The translations under genes were made by a program, and so were the position numbers. From positions 1 to 64,000 of the forward strand of contig DAOUMD010000209.1 in assembly GCA_034412795.1 (NCBI GenBank): a stretch of DNA of 64,000 nucleotides, given 5' to 3'. This DNA comes from JAUVPY01 sp034412795 (lineage in GTDB: Bacteria > Chloroflexota > Anaerolineae > 4572-78 > NAK82). This document shows positions 1 to 8,528 of this stretch, piece by piece (the first letter of the stretch is position 1; every line of letters starts with the position of its first letter). The notes under the pieces are model-generated. The model was given only the letters and a program-made list of their open reading frames with translations. It searched no databases and was not told the origin of the DNA.

Positions 1-167
1 TTTACCCCATTCCGTAAACTGGCTCAATTTCTGTATACCTAAAAATCAACCCTCTTTTGCACCTTTTTACGAAGCTACTACCTCTCCCTTTCGCCTACAA
101 GGTTGTCCCCAACCTGTGACGCTCCCCCTAGCGGGATAGGAAAGCCCTACCATATACTGCCGTCCAG

Positions 168-195
168 TTGACAAAGCATCTACAATTTGTACAAT
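168..195 (+). promoter_or_regulatory. Sigma-70-type promoter for msrA
   Basis: A perfect -35 box TTGACA (168-173) and a -10 box TACAAT (190-195) are separated by 16 bp and lie about 75 bp before the msrA start. No other gene is seen in positions 1-270, so this is the obvious promoter for msrA. The assignment rests on consensus match only. Confidence 0.6.
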
Positions 196-270
196 TTGAT
201 GGTGTTTGAAAAGTGGACGATCTTCTAGTATAGAAAAGTCAGTTTAATGATCAGGGAATGGTGAGGAAAA

Positions 271-1155
271 ATGATAAGAGTCGAGAGAGTGTTTATCCCC
301 TTTGGCGCCTGGCTGGCGTTCAGCATCCTGGCCTCGGCCTGCAGCCCCGCCCCTTCTGCCAGCACGCCAACAGCCGAAGCGCCGGCTCCAACCAACGCCA
401 TCGCCTATCCGGAACCAGGGCCGCCCGCGTCCGACCTGGCAGAGACCGCCGCCCAGCCCGAACAGGGGGGGAAGGAAACCACTAGCGAGTCAGCCCCCAG
501 GCCGGCGATCCCCCCTATCGACGCCGCCGCGCCGGCCAGGACGGAACAGGCGACCTTTGCCCTGGGCTGATTCTGGGGCGTCGACTCCCAGTTTGGGAGC
601 CTGCCCGGTGTGGTGCACACCCGGGTTGGATATACGGGTGGTACCACCGACGACCCCACCTATATGAACCTGGGCGATCACATCGAGACGGTGGAAATCG
701 AATACGACCCAAGCCGCATTTCTTACCAGGAATTGCTAGACGTCTTTTGGGCCAGCGACACGCCGACGATCAAGCCCTATTCCCGGCAATATTTGCCGGC
801 CATCTTTTATCACAACGAAGAGCAGAAGCGGCTGGCGATGGAAAGCCGCGACCGAGCGTCGGCCAAGGCGGAGGGTCCGATTTACGCCGAGGTTCTCCCG
901 GCCGTGAGATTCTACCAGGCGGAGGACTACCACCAGAAGTACTGGCTGCGGCACCGCTTAAGCTTGATGAAGGAGTTTAGGGCCTATTATCCGGACGACG
1001 CCGACTTGATCAGGTCCACAGCGGCCGCCCGTGTTAACGGCTACGTGGCCGGCTACGGCACCCCCGAAGCACTGGAGTCGGAGTTGGAGAGCCTGGGCCT
1101 GTCCGAGGAGGAAAGCCAGAAGCTGATGGAGATGGTGCAGCGAGCCGCTCGCTGA
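271..1155 (+). CDS. msrA: Exported selenocysteine-containing peptide methionine sulfoxide reductase MsrA (TGA = Sec100)
   Basis: MsrA reduces methionine-S-sulfoxide in proteins. The gene reads 294 codons in one frame if the TGA at 568-570 is translated. MsrA proteins carry the catalytic motif GCFWG; here the frame reads ATFALG-TGA-FWGVDSQF, so TGA replaces exactly the nucleophilic Cys codon. The fold continues with TRVGYTGGTT, PTY, GDHIETVEIEYDP (His and catalytic Glu region) and SYQELLDVFW. Residues 1-25 form a lipoprotein signal peptide ending ASAC, followed by a Pro/Ala/Thr-rich linker of about 65 residues, so the enzyme should be exported and lipid-anchored. No Cys exists after the TGA, so there is no classical resolving Cys. 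ATG 271 follows a GTGAGG site. The real stop (1153-1155) is also TGA. Seen: frame, motif and hairpin. Known: Sec-containing MsrA proteins exist. Inferred: recoding. Confidence 0.85.
571..606 (+). promoter_or_regulatory. Bacterial SECIS-like hairpin just after the msrA TGA
   Basis: Directly after the TGA the mRNA can form a lower stem GGGC (576-579) with GCCC (603-606), an internal loop, and an upper stem CTCCC (585-589) with GGGAG (595-599). The apical loop is AGTTT (590-594), with G at loop position 2. The loop lies about 20 nt from the TGA, inside the usual bacterial SECIS range of roughly 16-37 nt, and early loop G is the known SelB-contact feature. Folding was done by eye. Confidence 0.65.
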
Positions 1156-1195
1156 TGTGCGGCCCTGGAGTGATCGTGTATAAATAAGGGCGATG

Positions 1196-1228
1196 CCGGC
1201 CCTTCCTCCTGGCAGGAGGAAGGGCCGG
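1196..1228. terminator. Perfect 15-bp hairpin between convergent msrA and acyl-CoA dehydrogenase
   Basis: Arms 1196-1210 and 1214-1228 are perfect inverted repeats with a 3-nt GGC loop. The hairpin sits between two convergent genes. There is no strong T-run on either side, so it is a terminator-like stem and not a textbook intrinsic terminator. Confidence 0.5.
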
Positions 1229-1242
1229 GGATGGGGGTCTAA

Positions 1243-2967
1243 CTAAAACGGGCTGGCCAAAATCTCGTCCCTGACCAGCAGGGGCGTTGGGTCGGCGGCT
1301 TGGATCGCTGCCGCCGAGCCGCGCACCTTGGGCAGATGCTCGGTGATGTACACATGGGCCATGGCTCGTTTGCGGTCCGACGTGCGCGCATGTTGCAACA
1401 TCAGCCAGCTATTGATGGTGTACACCCCCATATCGGTCAGGTCGGAGGCGTAGTAGTCAACTACGTCCCGATCACACTCTCGCAAGTGATCCGTGCACCG
1501 GCTGAAGAGCGCGGTCGATTCCTCCACCTGGCTTTTGAGGGGGGCCAACTCGGGGCCATAGTCCTGCGCGGCCCAGTCATTTAATAACTCGTCCAGGCCG
1601 TGGGCCAGCAACTTGCCAATGACGGCCACGACCTGCAATTGGCTGGTGCCCTCGTAGATGTTGGTTACGCGGATGTCGCGGTAGTGGCGCTCCACGTTGA
1701 ACTCCCGCATATATCCCACACCGCCGTGAATCTGTATGGCCTGGAAGCAAACGCGGTTGCCCATCTCGGTGGCGTAGTACTTGACCAGCGGGGTCAGGGC
1801 TTCGGCCAACTTGCCCGCCTGTTTCTTGCGCTTGCGGTCGGCGGGGTCCGGCTTTTCGCTTTCGGAGATCTTGTGGTCGTAGGCCTTCTCCAGATCCACC
1901 CAGCGCGCCGCCTCGTACATCAGAGCCCGCGTCGCCTCGATTTCGCTGCGCATCAATAGCAGCATGCGTGACACGGCCGGGATGGAGCGGATAGATTGAT
2001 CGAACTGGACACGCGCGTGGGCGTAACGGTACGCTTCGCGGTACGCGGCCTCAGCGATACCCACTGCCTGGGCGGAAACTGCCAGCCGGGCGCCGTTCAT
2101 CAGCGCCATCGCGTAGCGGATCAGCCCAAAGCGCCGCTTGCCGATCAACTCGGCCGGTGTATCACTAAACTGTATTTCGCAGGTGGGCGAGGTGTGAAGG
2201 CCGATTTTGTTCTCAATGCGGCGGATGTGAACCGTCTCGTCCTTTTCCACCAGGAAGAAGGAAAGCCCCCGCGCATCGGTGGAGCCCTCCTCGCTGCGGG
2301 CCAGCACCGTCATGATCTCGGCACATCCGTTGGTTATAAAGCGCTTGACGCCGTTGATGCGCCACACGCCAGCCTCTTCGTCGTACGTGGCGCGCGTCTG
2401 CACCGAGCCCAGGTCGGAGCCGGCATCCGGCTCGGTGAGCACCATAGCGCCTGCCACCTCGCCCCGGGCGAACCGGGGCAAAACTCGCGCCTTCATCGCC
2501 TCATCGCCGAACTCGCTGATCGACGAGGCTATCTCTTGCAGCCCGAAAATGGTCATCAACCCGGCCTCGGCGCGCGAGACGATCTCCACCATCATCTGGT
2601 AGATCGTCTCCGGCAAATTCATGCCGCCGTACTCCCAGGGCAGCATGACGCCCATCAATTCGGCTTGCTTCAAGGCCTGCAACGCATCCTGGGTAGCGGC
2701 GGCGTAGCTCACCTGGCCATCGTGATACTGAGCCCCCTCTTCATCCGCCTCGGCCGCACGCGGGGCGACCATCGTCGCAGAAATCTCGCCTAACACTTCC
2801 AGAAGAAGGCGATAGTTATCTCTGGCATCCTTGTAGTGACGTGGCGCGGTGGGGTATTTCTCGGAATAGGTGTATCCCTTCTCCTTGATTTCGACGACTT
2901 CGCTCAGGTCCACTTTGTCCAGATGATATTTGAGATCCAGATTGTCCAGGAAAAAGTTTTCTACCAT
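1243..2967 (-). CDS. Acyl-CoA dehydrogenase, long FadE-like form
   Basis: FAD-dependent acyl-CoA dehydrogenase of 574 residues, which oxidises an acyl-CoA to the trans-2-enoyl-CoA and passes electrons to ETF. Visible motifs are LTEPDAGSDL (flavin/substrate loop, about residue 177), QIHGGVGYMREF and NIYEGTSQLQ near 430-450, where the Glu of YEGT matches the catalytic base of MCAD-type enzymes. It is longer than the usual ~380 residues: about 60 extra N-terminal residues and a C-terminal helical domain of about 130 residues, as in the long FadE-like group. It is the last gene of a minus-strand run SDR, etfB, etfA, acd, so its electron acceptor is encoded just upstream. Chain-length preference cannot be read from the sequence. 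Confidence 0.93.
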   Translation of the reverse strand: MVENFFLDNLDLKYHLDKVDLSEVVEIKEKGYTYSEKYPTAPRHYKDARDNYRLLLEVLGEISATMVAPRAAEADEEGAQYHDGQVSYAAATQDALQALKQAELMGVMLPWEYGGMNLPETIYQMMVEIVSRAEAGLMTIFGLQEIASSISEFGDEAMKARVLPRFARGEVAGAMVLTEPDAGSDLGSVQTRATYDEEAGVWRINGVKRFITNGCAEIMTVLARSEEGSTDARGLSFFLVEKDETVHIRRIENKIGLHTSPTCEIQFSDTPAELIGKRRFGLIRYAMALMNGARLAVSAQAVGIAEAAYREAYRYAHARVQFDQSIRSIPAVSRMLLLMRSEIEATRALMYEAARWVDLEKAYDHKISESEKPDPADRKRKKQAGKLAEALTPLVKYYATEMGNRVCFQAIQIHGGVGYMREFNVERHYRDIRVTNIYEGTSQLQVVAVIGKLLAHGLDELLNDWAAQDYGPELAPLKSQVEESTALFSRCTDHLRECDRDVVDYYASDLTDMGVYTINSWLMLQHARTSDRKRAMAHVYITEHLPKVRGSAAAIQAADPTPLLVRDEILASPF

Positions 2968-2997
2968 GTTCTTCCTACTCCCTTACTCCTACTTCCA

Positions 2998-4029
2998 TCA
3001 TTTCGCCTTCTCACGCAAGGCACGTATCATCATAGGAATCACTTCGGTCAGATCGCCGACGATCTTATAATGGGCGATCTCGAATATCGGGGCATTGGGG
3101 TCGGTGTTGATAGCGATGATCTTGGCCGATTCGTCCATCCCTGCCCGGTGCTGGACGGCGCCGGATATGCCAGCCGCGATGTACAGACGCGGCCGCACCG
3201 TGGTACCCGTCTGTCCTACCTGGTGCTCGCGGGAAATGAGGCCAGCATCGACCGCCGCTCGCGAGGCACCCACCTCGCCACCCAGGACATGGGCCAATTC
3301 TCTAATCAGTTCAAAGTTCTCTGCGCTGCCCACGCCGCCACCACCCGAAACGATGATCGGGGAGTCTTTCAGGTTGACCGTGGACTCACGAGTTTCGCGG
3401 CTGAGTATCTTTAATACCAGGTCACTCTCGTCAAACGCAGGCTCAATCTTTTCGATCGTTCCCTGACGTGTCATGTCCGGCTCATCGCGCCGCATCACGC
3501 CTTCACGCACGGTCGCCATCTGCGGATGCATAGTCGGATTGATGATGGTAGCGATGATGTTGCCGCCAAAAGCGGGCCGAATCTGATATAGCAGATCCTT
3601 GTAGTCCTGCTTATCCTTTCTCGATGTGTAGTCGCCAATCTGAAGGTCAGTACAGTCGGCGGTCAGCCCGGACCGGGCGGCGCTGGCCACGCGCGGGGCC
3701 AGGTCACGCCCAATTGCGGTGGCACCCACCAGGAAGATATAGGGCTGCCGTTCTTGCACCAACTCGGTTGCTACCCGGGCATAAGGGAGGGTACGATACA
3801 TCTCAAGTTCGGGATGGTCAGCCCACAGCACCCGATCGGCGCCGTGGTGGATGACCCGCTCGGCCAGGTCTTCTATCTGGTAGCCGCACAGCAGGCCACA
3901 AACATGGCTGCCCAACATCTCGGCCAGTTCCTGCCCCTTGGCCAATAATTCCAGGCTTACGTCGGCGATGACCCCTTCTTCTTGCTCAATGAAAACCCAC
4001 ACGTCCCTTGAGTTTGTCTGGTTTGTCAT
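2998..4029 (-). CDS. etfA: Electron transfer flavoprotein, alpha subunit
   Basis: EtfA (343 residues from this start) binds FAD and, with EtfB, carries electrons from acyl-CoA dehydrogenases to the membrane. The C-terminal FAD domain is clear: SGGGGVGSAENF, GASRAAVDAG, QVGQTGTTVRP, YIAAGISGAVQH and AINTDPNAPIFEIAHYKIVGD. I place the start at ATG 4029 (MTNQTN) because GGGAAAGGAAA lies immediately upstream; an in-frame start exists at 4107 but adds a non-conserved stretch. It lies 30 bp upstream of the acyl-CoA dehydrogenase and downstream of etfB, which fits cotranscription. Confidence 0.93.
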   Translation of the reverse strand: MTNQTNSRDVWVFIEQEEGVIADVSLELLAKGQELAEMLGSHVCGLLCGYQIEDLAERVIHHGADRVLWADHPELEMYRTLPYARVATELVQERQPYIFLVGATAIGRDLAPRVASAARSGLTADCTDLQIGDYTSRKDKQDYKDLLYQIRPAFGGNIIATIINPTMHPQMATVREGVMRRDEPDMTRQGTIEKIEPAFDESDLVLKILSRETRESTVNLKDSPIIVSGGGGVGSAENFELIRELAHVLGGEVGASRAAVDAGLISREHQVGQTGTTVRPRLYIAAGISGAVQHRAGMDESAKIIAINTDPNAPIFEIAHYKIVGDLTEVIPMMIRALREKAK

Positions 4030-4152
4030 TTTCCTTTCCCTTTTGTAACTGCTCAGGCAGAACTGGCAGTCCTCTTGAGGATATGGAAGCTTGGAAGATT
4101 GGGCCACTCACTCCAACCATCCAACCTTCCGACCTTCCATACTTCCAAGAGA

Positions 4153-5058
4153 CTAACCTACAATGTACTCTTGGATTAACTCTTCTAACAATGCGGCGAT
4201 GCCTGCTTGATTGGCGGACACATCTTTGCTCTCCGTCGTCTCCAGCACCACGAAATTGACCTTGTAGACCTGGGTGGGCGAACCGCCCAGACCAAGCTTA
4301 TCCTCCTCGGCATCAAGATCAGCCGCAGTCCAGAGGGGAAGCTTCATATCCCGGGCCTCCAGGTAAGCATCCAGCGCTTCCTCCGTCTCGAACTCCGGCC
4401 ACTTCTTTAACAACGACTGGTATTCGAGGGGAGTGGCGGCCAGTTTGTATTCGATCCGCTTGCGAGCCGAGGCGGGGCGTGGCTGGTTGGCGGTAGTGAC
4501 CACCGTCAACAGACAGGGCAATGAGCATTTCACCAACTCCTTGCCCAAGGGCAACGCCCTTTCCACTACAATTTCGTCCCCTTCCAAATTGACGATGGTC
4601 TCGGCGTAAGTGATCTGGGGAATGCCCAACTTCTCCGCGGTTTGGGGACCGACCTGAGCAGTATCCCCATCAATCGCCTGCCGTCCACAAAAGATCAAGT
4701 CGTAGTCGCTCAGCTTTTCGACGGCGCGCGTAAGCGTGTACGACGTAGCCAGCGTATCCGCACCGGCGAACTTCCTGTCGCTGATCAGAATCACCTGGTC
4801 CGCACCCCGGTAGAGGGATTCGCGCAGCACCTCGGCCGCCTGGGGCGGCCCCATCGTCATAACGGTGACTTGACCACCATACTGCTCCTTGACTTGAAGC
4901 GCCATTTCCAACGCGTTCAAATCTTCCGGGTTGAAAATGGCCGGTAATGCCGAACGGTTCACGGTGCCATCGTCTTTCATCACGTCACCTGTGATGTTTT
5001 TTGTGTCAGGCACCTGCTTGACCAGTACGATTGAGTTATACGTCCTGGCAGATGACAT
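4153..5058 (-). CDS. etfB: Electron transfer flavoprotein, beta subunit
   Basis: EtfB, 301 residues, is the AMP-binding partner of EtfA. It begins with VLVKQVPDT, and the family regions NPEDLNALEMALQ, VTVMTMGPPQA, GADQVILISDRKFAGADTLATSYTL and GRQAIDGDTAQVGPQ are plain. It is some 40-50 residues longer than many EtfB proteins, mostly at the C-terminus. The start at 5058 has an AGGAGGAG site. A repeat-rich spacer of about 120 bp separates it from etfA. Confidence 0.93.
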   Translation of the reverse strand: MSSARTYNSIVLVKQVPDTKNITGDVMKDDGTVNRSALPAIFNPEDLNALEMALQVKEQYGGQVTVMTMGPPQAAEVLRESLYRGADQVILISDRKFAGADTLATSYTLTRAVEKLSDYDLIFCGRQAIDGDTAQVGPQTAEKLGIPQITYAETIVNLEGDEIVVERALPLGKELVKCSLPCLLTVVTTANQPRPASARKRIEYKLAATPLEYQSLLKKWPEFETEEALDAYLEARDMKLPLWTAADLDAEEDKLGLGGSPTQVYKVNFVVLETTESKDVSANQAGIAALLEELIQEYIVG

Positions 5059-5094
5059 TCACTCCTCCTGTTGGATTGGGGAATTTGGATAGAT

Positions 5095-5142
5095 GGAAGA
5101 TTGGAAGGTTGGATGGGTGATAGGCCAACCTTCCAATCTTCC
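5095..5142. repeat. 18-bp perfect inverted repeat between the SDR gene and etfB
   Basis: Arms 5095-5112 (GGAAGATTGGAAGGTTGG) and 5125-5142 are exact reverse complements with a 12-nt loop. Related GGAAG/TTGG words occur at about 4083-4150 (etfA/etfB gap) and 20950-20968, so this is a dispersed intergenic element. Inside the operon it would fold in the mRNA and could modulate the SDR to etfB step or mRNA stability. Confidence 0.7.
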
Positions 5143-5150
5143 AAAACAAC

Positions 5151-5945
5151 TTATGGAGCAATACACTCGCCGCCGTCCACGCGGATGACGTTGCCGGTCA
5201 TCCAGGACAGTCCGGGCCGAGAAAAGGCGACGATAGCGTTAGCCACGTCATCGGGCCGGGTCAGACGGTGATAAGGATTACGGCGCAGGGTCGCATCAAT
5301 CATCTGCTGGCTCCCAGGGATCATGCGCAGCGCCGGTGTATCGGTGACGCCGGCCTGGATGGCGTTGACCTTAACGTTGCGGGGGGCCAACTCGTATGCC
5401 AACTGGCGGGTGTGGCTTTCCAGGGCAACTTTGGCGGCGCTGACCGCGCCATAGGTTGCCATGACGCGTTGATTACCCTCGCTGGTCATAGAGAAGATGC
5501 GGGCATCATCGGCGAAGAGATCAGCCCACGCCAAATCCTGGACCCAATAAACCAGGCTATGAGCCATCACGTCCAGCGTCATCTCCATCTGCTTCTGGTC
5601 CAGGCTCCCTTCCGGCGTTTCTGCCACATATGGTTTGAGCGCGCCAAATGCCAGTGAGTGAAGCATCACCTTCACCTTGACCCCTTCCTCTTTCATCTGC
5701 TCGATAGCTTTGGCTCGCTTCTTTGCATCGGCGGCATTCATATTGATGAAAAGCGTCTTGCGGCCGGCGGCCTCAATGTCGGCCTGCACTTCCCTGGCCC
5801 GGGGCAGCGTCGTCTTGAGATCCAGGTGAACACCCACGATGTCCATACCAGCTCGGGCTAGTGCCCGGCCCGTCGCTGCGCCGAAGCCGCTGGAGGCGCC
5901 CAAAATCAAAGCCCAACCGGAGAGAGCGATGTTACTTGTAGTCAC
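5151..5945 (-). CDS. Enoyl-[ACP] reductase-like short-chain dehydrogenase
   Basis: Rossmann-fold NAD(P)H oxidoreductase of 264 residues. The N-terminal cofactor loop is GASSGFGAATG (residues 17-27). The active-site segment is YGAVSAAK, a Tyr-x6-Lys spacing, which is the FabI/FabL enoyl-ACP reductase pattern and differs from the Tyr-x3-Lys of ordinary SDRs. The C-terminus WMTGNVIRVDGGECI is typical of the superfamily. It heads the run with etfB, etfA and acyl-CoA dehydrogenase, so it may reduce an enoyl-CoA or enoyl-ACP in the same pathway. The exact substrate is not known. The start at 5945 is preceded by a GGAAACGAAGGGGG stretch. Confidence 0.85.
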   Translation of the reverse strand: MTTSNIALSGWALILGASSGFGAATGRALARAGMDIVGVHLDLKTTLPRAREVQADIEAAGRKTLFINMNAADAKKRAKAIEQMKEEGVKVKVMLHSLAFGALKPYVAETPEGSLDQKQMEMTLDVMAHSLVYWVQDLAWADLFADDARIFSMTSEGNQRVMATYGAVSAAKVALESHTRQLAYELAPRNVKVNAIQAGVTDTPALRMIPGSQQMIDATLRRNPYHRLTRPDDVANAIVAFSRPGLSWMTGNVIRVDGGECIAP

Positions 5946-5979
5946 TATGTCCCCCTTCGTTTCCTTTCCAGATTAGGCC

Positions 5980-5999
5980 GTATTGACAAACGTCAATAC
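5980..5999. promoter_or_regulatory. Palindromic operator-like site upstream of the SDR-etf-acd operon
   Basis: GTATTGAC (5980-5987) and GTCAATAC (5992-5999) form a perfect 8-bp inverted repeat with a 4-nt AAAC spacer, about 35-55 bp before the SDR start. Size and placement suit a TetR- or GntR-type repressor site, but the regulator is unknown. Confidence 0.45.
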
Positions 6000-6377
6000 T
6001 ACCTTGGCCGTGTTGACATTTGCGTCTTTGCGCTTAAGAACCCTTCAACAAATAACGAAATGCACCTCTGGGAATGCGCAAATGCCAACACTACCTAGAT
6101 TGCATATCCGTCCAATAATAAAACCCAATCGGATCTTTGTCAATTGCTTAAAACACCGTGAGAGGGAAAAGGTTACAATGATTTCGACATTTCCACCTGA
6201 GCCGGGTATAATCAACAATAATGCAGTTACGATTTCATCTCGATTGGGTCAGGAGGCACTGGGTCCGTACAGTTTTAAGGCTTGTAGTGACGACTTCAGT
6301 CGTTGAAGATAGCCACTGAAGTGGCCACTACGAACAATGCCCATTTTATGAACTCAGTGCCGGGTTAGGATAAAGAT
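6000..6377. other. Intergenic region with an imperfect palindromic repeat (6284-6331)
   Basis: No convincing gene is seen. Arms 6284-6300 and 6315-6331 (consensus GTAGTG-CGACTTCAGT) match at about 15 of 17 positions. The same word family (GTAGT, CGACTT, AGTCG) recurs inside the coding sequence at 24027-24071, so this is a dispersed palindromic element. It lies immediately before the glycoside hydrolase gene. Confidence 0.5.
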
Positions 6378-8117
6378 GTGATAAACAGGACCATATGGCC
6401 GATCGTCGCCGTGCTGGCGATTGCAGTGGGACTGGCGGCCTGGCCAGGCATCTCGCGCGCCCTCTTCTACGTGACCGGCGAGGAAGACTCTCTGCCCCAA
6501 TTGACAGGCGTTACTCAATTTGCATTCAACCTGGTCCGCCCCCCACTACAACTGGCAAACGATGTGCCCGTGGCACATGCCGGAGTCAACCCCTTTGGCG
6601 TGAATACCTTTCTGCAAAACGAAGTCGATCCCCATAAGCGCCGCCTGGCGATGGAGATGGTGGCCAATGCAGGCTTCGGCTGGGTTCGGCAGGAGTTCCC
6701 CTGGGAGGACATCGAAATCCACGGCCCCGGCGACTTTGTTGACCGGCGCCACGACCCGCCGCGTTCGGCCTGGGAAAAGTACGACCACATCGTGGACTTG
6801 GCCGAAGAGCACGACATCCAGATCATCGCCCGTCTCAGCAACCCACCCGCCTGGAGCCGTGCAGCAGGCGACGACGCTGGCCCCTTCGCCCCTCCTGACG
6901 ATCTGGACGCCTACGGAGATTTTGTGGAGACAGTCGTGCGCCGTTACAAGGGACGCATACGCTATTACCAGATATGGAACGAACCTAACATCTACCCCGA
7001 GTGGGGAGAGCAACCGGTGGACGCTGCGGAATATGCCGAACTACTCAAGGTGGCCTACACTCGAGCCAAGGCGGCGGACCCCGACGTGGTGATTATTGCC
7101 GGTGCACTGGCCGCCACCATCGAGCTGGACCGATATCCTCACGGCCTGACCGATGCTCTTTTCTTGCAGCAGCTTTACGACGCCGGTGCCGGGCCGTACT
7201 TCGACGTGTTGGCTATGCAGGGCTACGGCCTCTGGTCCGGGCCTTACGACCGGCGCATGCAGCCCCGGGTGCTCAACTTCTCCCGCCCGCTCTACATTCG
7301 TGACGTTATGGTACGCAACGGCGACGCTCACAAGCCGATCTGGCTCTCAGAGATGGCCTGGAACGCCCTGCCGCCTGACTCGGTCTTGCCCCCCGCCTAC
7401 GGCCAGGTAACAGAAGCGCAGCAGGCCCGTTACGCGGTGCAAGCCTATTACCGGTTGCAATCTGAGTGGCCCTGGTTAGGCGTGGCCAACTATTGGTTTT
7501 TGAAACAGGCCGACGATCGAGAGCGAGAGGTCAACCCCCAATATTACTTTCGTCTGCTTGAACCTGACTTTACCCCAACTCCCGCTTATCACGCATTGAG
7601 CGACGCTGCCCACCTGCCGCCGGTGATGTACCGTGGCTATCACCAGGAGGATCACTGGGCGGTGGATTACACCGGGTGGGAGGAGCTAAAGGACGAGCGC
7701 GCAGTGTTGGATGGCTATCACCAGGCGACGAATGATAGCGCCCAAGCCAGACTCACCTTTAATGGCAGCGACCTGTGGCTGGTGGGAGCTCGCCGGCCAG
7801 ATGGTGGTTGGCTGGAGGTGACAATTGACGGAGATCCACCGGTCGTGGTGTCGCAAGACTCGCCTGAAACCACCTTTGGGGTCAGGGTACGTGTCGCCAG
7901 GAATCTACGTCAGGGCCAGCATGATGTGCACATCACCGCTCGAAAAGGCGCAGTCATTGACGGCTTCATCGTCCAGGATCGGCCCACGTGGTCAGTCCAG
8001 CGCACAGCAAGAGCAGCAGCAATAATCGTAGGCCTGGTGGTAACCGCAGGCCTGGTGGCACTGGCCTGGTTTTTGGTGTCGCACAGGAGACAATCGGAGA
8101 ACAAAACACTTGAATAG
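6378..8117 (+). CDS. Membrane-anchored glycoside hydrolase (GH39/GH5-like TIM barrel)
   Basis: Protein of 579 residues from a GTG start. Residues 1-30 are a signal or anchor segment. A clan GH-A type TIM barrel follows: FGWVRQEFPWEDIE, RYYQIWNEPNIYPEW (Glu of WNEPN as acid/base, about residue 205) and PIWLSEMAWNALP (Glu of SEMAW as nucleophile, about residue 325). The last 170 residues hold a beta-rich domain and a C-terminal membrane helix with a basic tail. It probably acts outside the cell on a polysaccharide. The substrate is unknown; GH39 and GH5 are both possible. No obvious partner genes are nearby. Confidence 0.8.
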   Translation: MINRTIWPIVAVLAIAVGLAAWPGISRALFYVTGEEDSLPQLTGVTQFAFNLVRPPLQLANDVPVAHAGVNPFGVNTFLQNEVDPHKRRLAMEMVANAGFGWVRQEFPWEDIEIHGPGDFVDRRHDPPRSAWEKYDHIVDLAEEHDIQIIARLSNPPAWSRAAGDDAGPFAPPDDLDAYGDFVETVVRRYKGRIRYYQIWNEPNIYPEWGEQPVDAAEYAELLKVAYTRAKAADPDVVIIAGALAATIELDRYPHGLTDALFLQQLYDAGAGPYFDVLAMQGYGLWSGPYDRRMQPRVLNFSRPLYIRDVMVRNGDAHKPIWLSEMAWNALPPDSVLPPAYGQVTEAQQARYAVQAYYRLQSEWPWLGVANYWFLKQADDREREVNPQYYFRLLEPDFTPTPAYHALSDAAHLPPVMYRGYHQEDHWAVDYTGWEELKDERAVLDGYHQATNDSAQARLTFNGSDLWLVGARRPDGGWLEVTIDGDPPVVVSQDSPETTFGVRVRVARNLRQGQHDVHITARKGAVIDGFIVQDRPTWSVQRTARAAAIIVGLVVTAGLVALAWFLVSHRRQSENKTLE

Positions 8118-8165
8118 AGGTGAACTGAAGTACACCGGCAATGATATATATTATGTTAATCTAAT

Positions 8166-8528
8166 ATGAAACCCCACATAAATCGCACCAAGTTTGGCTC
8201 GATTACCATTGACGGGGAAGTATACAGACACGACGTGATCATCCGCCTGAACGGTAAGGTGAAAAAGCGTAGGAAGAAGTTGTCCAAGGCTATCTACGGC
8301 ACGTCGCACACTATCTCCCAGGACGAAGCCAGTCACATCTACCAGGAAGATGCAGAACACCTTATCCTCGGCACCGGGCAATACGGCCTGGTACAACTTT
8401 CCGACGAAGCGGCCGAATATTTCGAGCGCCAGGGATGCCGGGTGACCACCTTGCCTACGCCCAAGGCGGTCCACGCCTGGAATGCGGCCGAGGGGGCTGT
8501 GATCGCGGTGTTCCACGTCACGTGCTGA
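8166..8528 (+). CDS. Mth938-like (DUF498) domain protein
   Basis: Small protein of 120 residues with the Mth938 pattern: TKFGSITIDGEVYRHDVII at the N-terminus, HLILGTGQYGLVQLS in the middle and a hydrophobic C-terminal strand (AVIAVFHVTC). The family is a single domain of unknown molecular role, related to the NDUFAF3 fold. It ends exactly where the convergent metallo-beta-lactamase-fold gene ends. No operon partner is evident. Confidence 0.85.
   Translation: MKPHINRTKFGSITIDGEVYRHDVIIRLNGKVKKRRKKLSKAIYGTSHTISQDEASHIYQEDAEHLILGTGQYGLVQLSDEAAEYFERQGCRVTTLPTPKAVHAWNAAEGAVIAVFHVTC

Noticed and set aside
271..570. A stand-alone 99-residue lipoprotein followed by a separate msrA starting at 610
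   Set aside because: The TGA lies exactly at the MsrA catalytic Cys codon, the frame is continuous, and the family sequence FWGVDSQFGSLPGVV continues directly after it; a start at 610 would cut off the active site.
568..570. TGA as a general sense codon (for example Trp) in this organism
   Set aside because: TGA ends other genes cleanly, including msrA itself (1153-1155) and selD (24968-24970), so TGA is normally a stop here and only recoded locally.
1996..2793. 265-codon plus-strand frame opposite the acyl-CoA dehydrogenase
   Set aside because: No family signature; the opposite strand encodes a clear dehydrogenase in a gene cluster.
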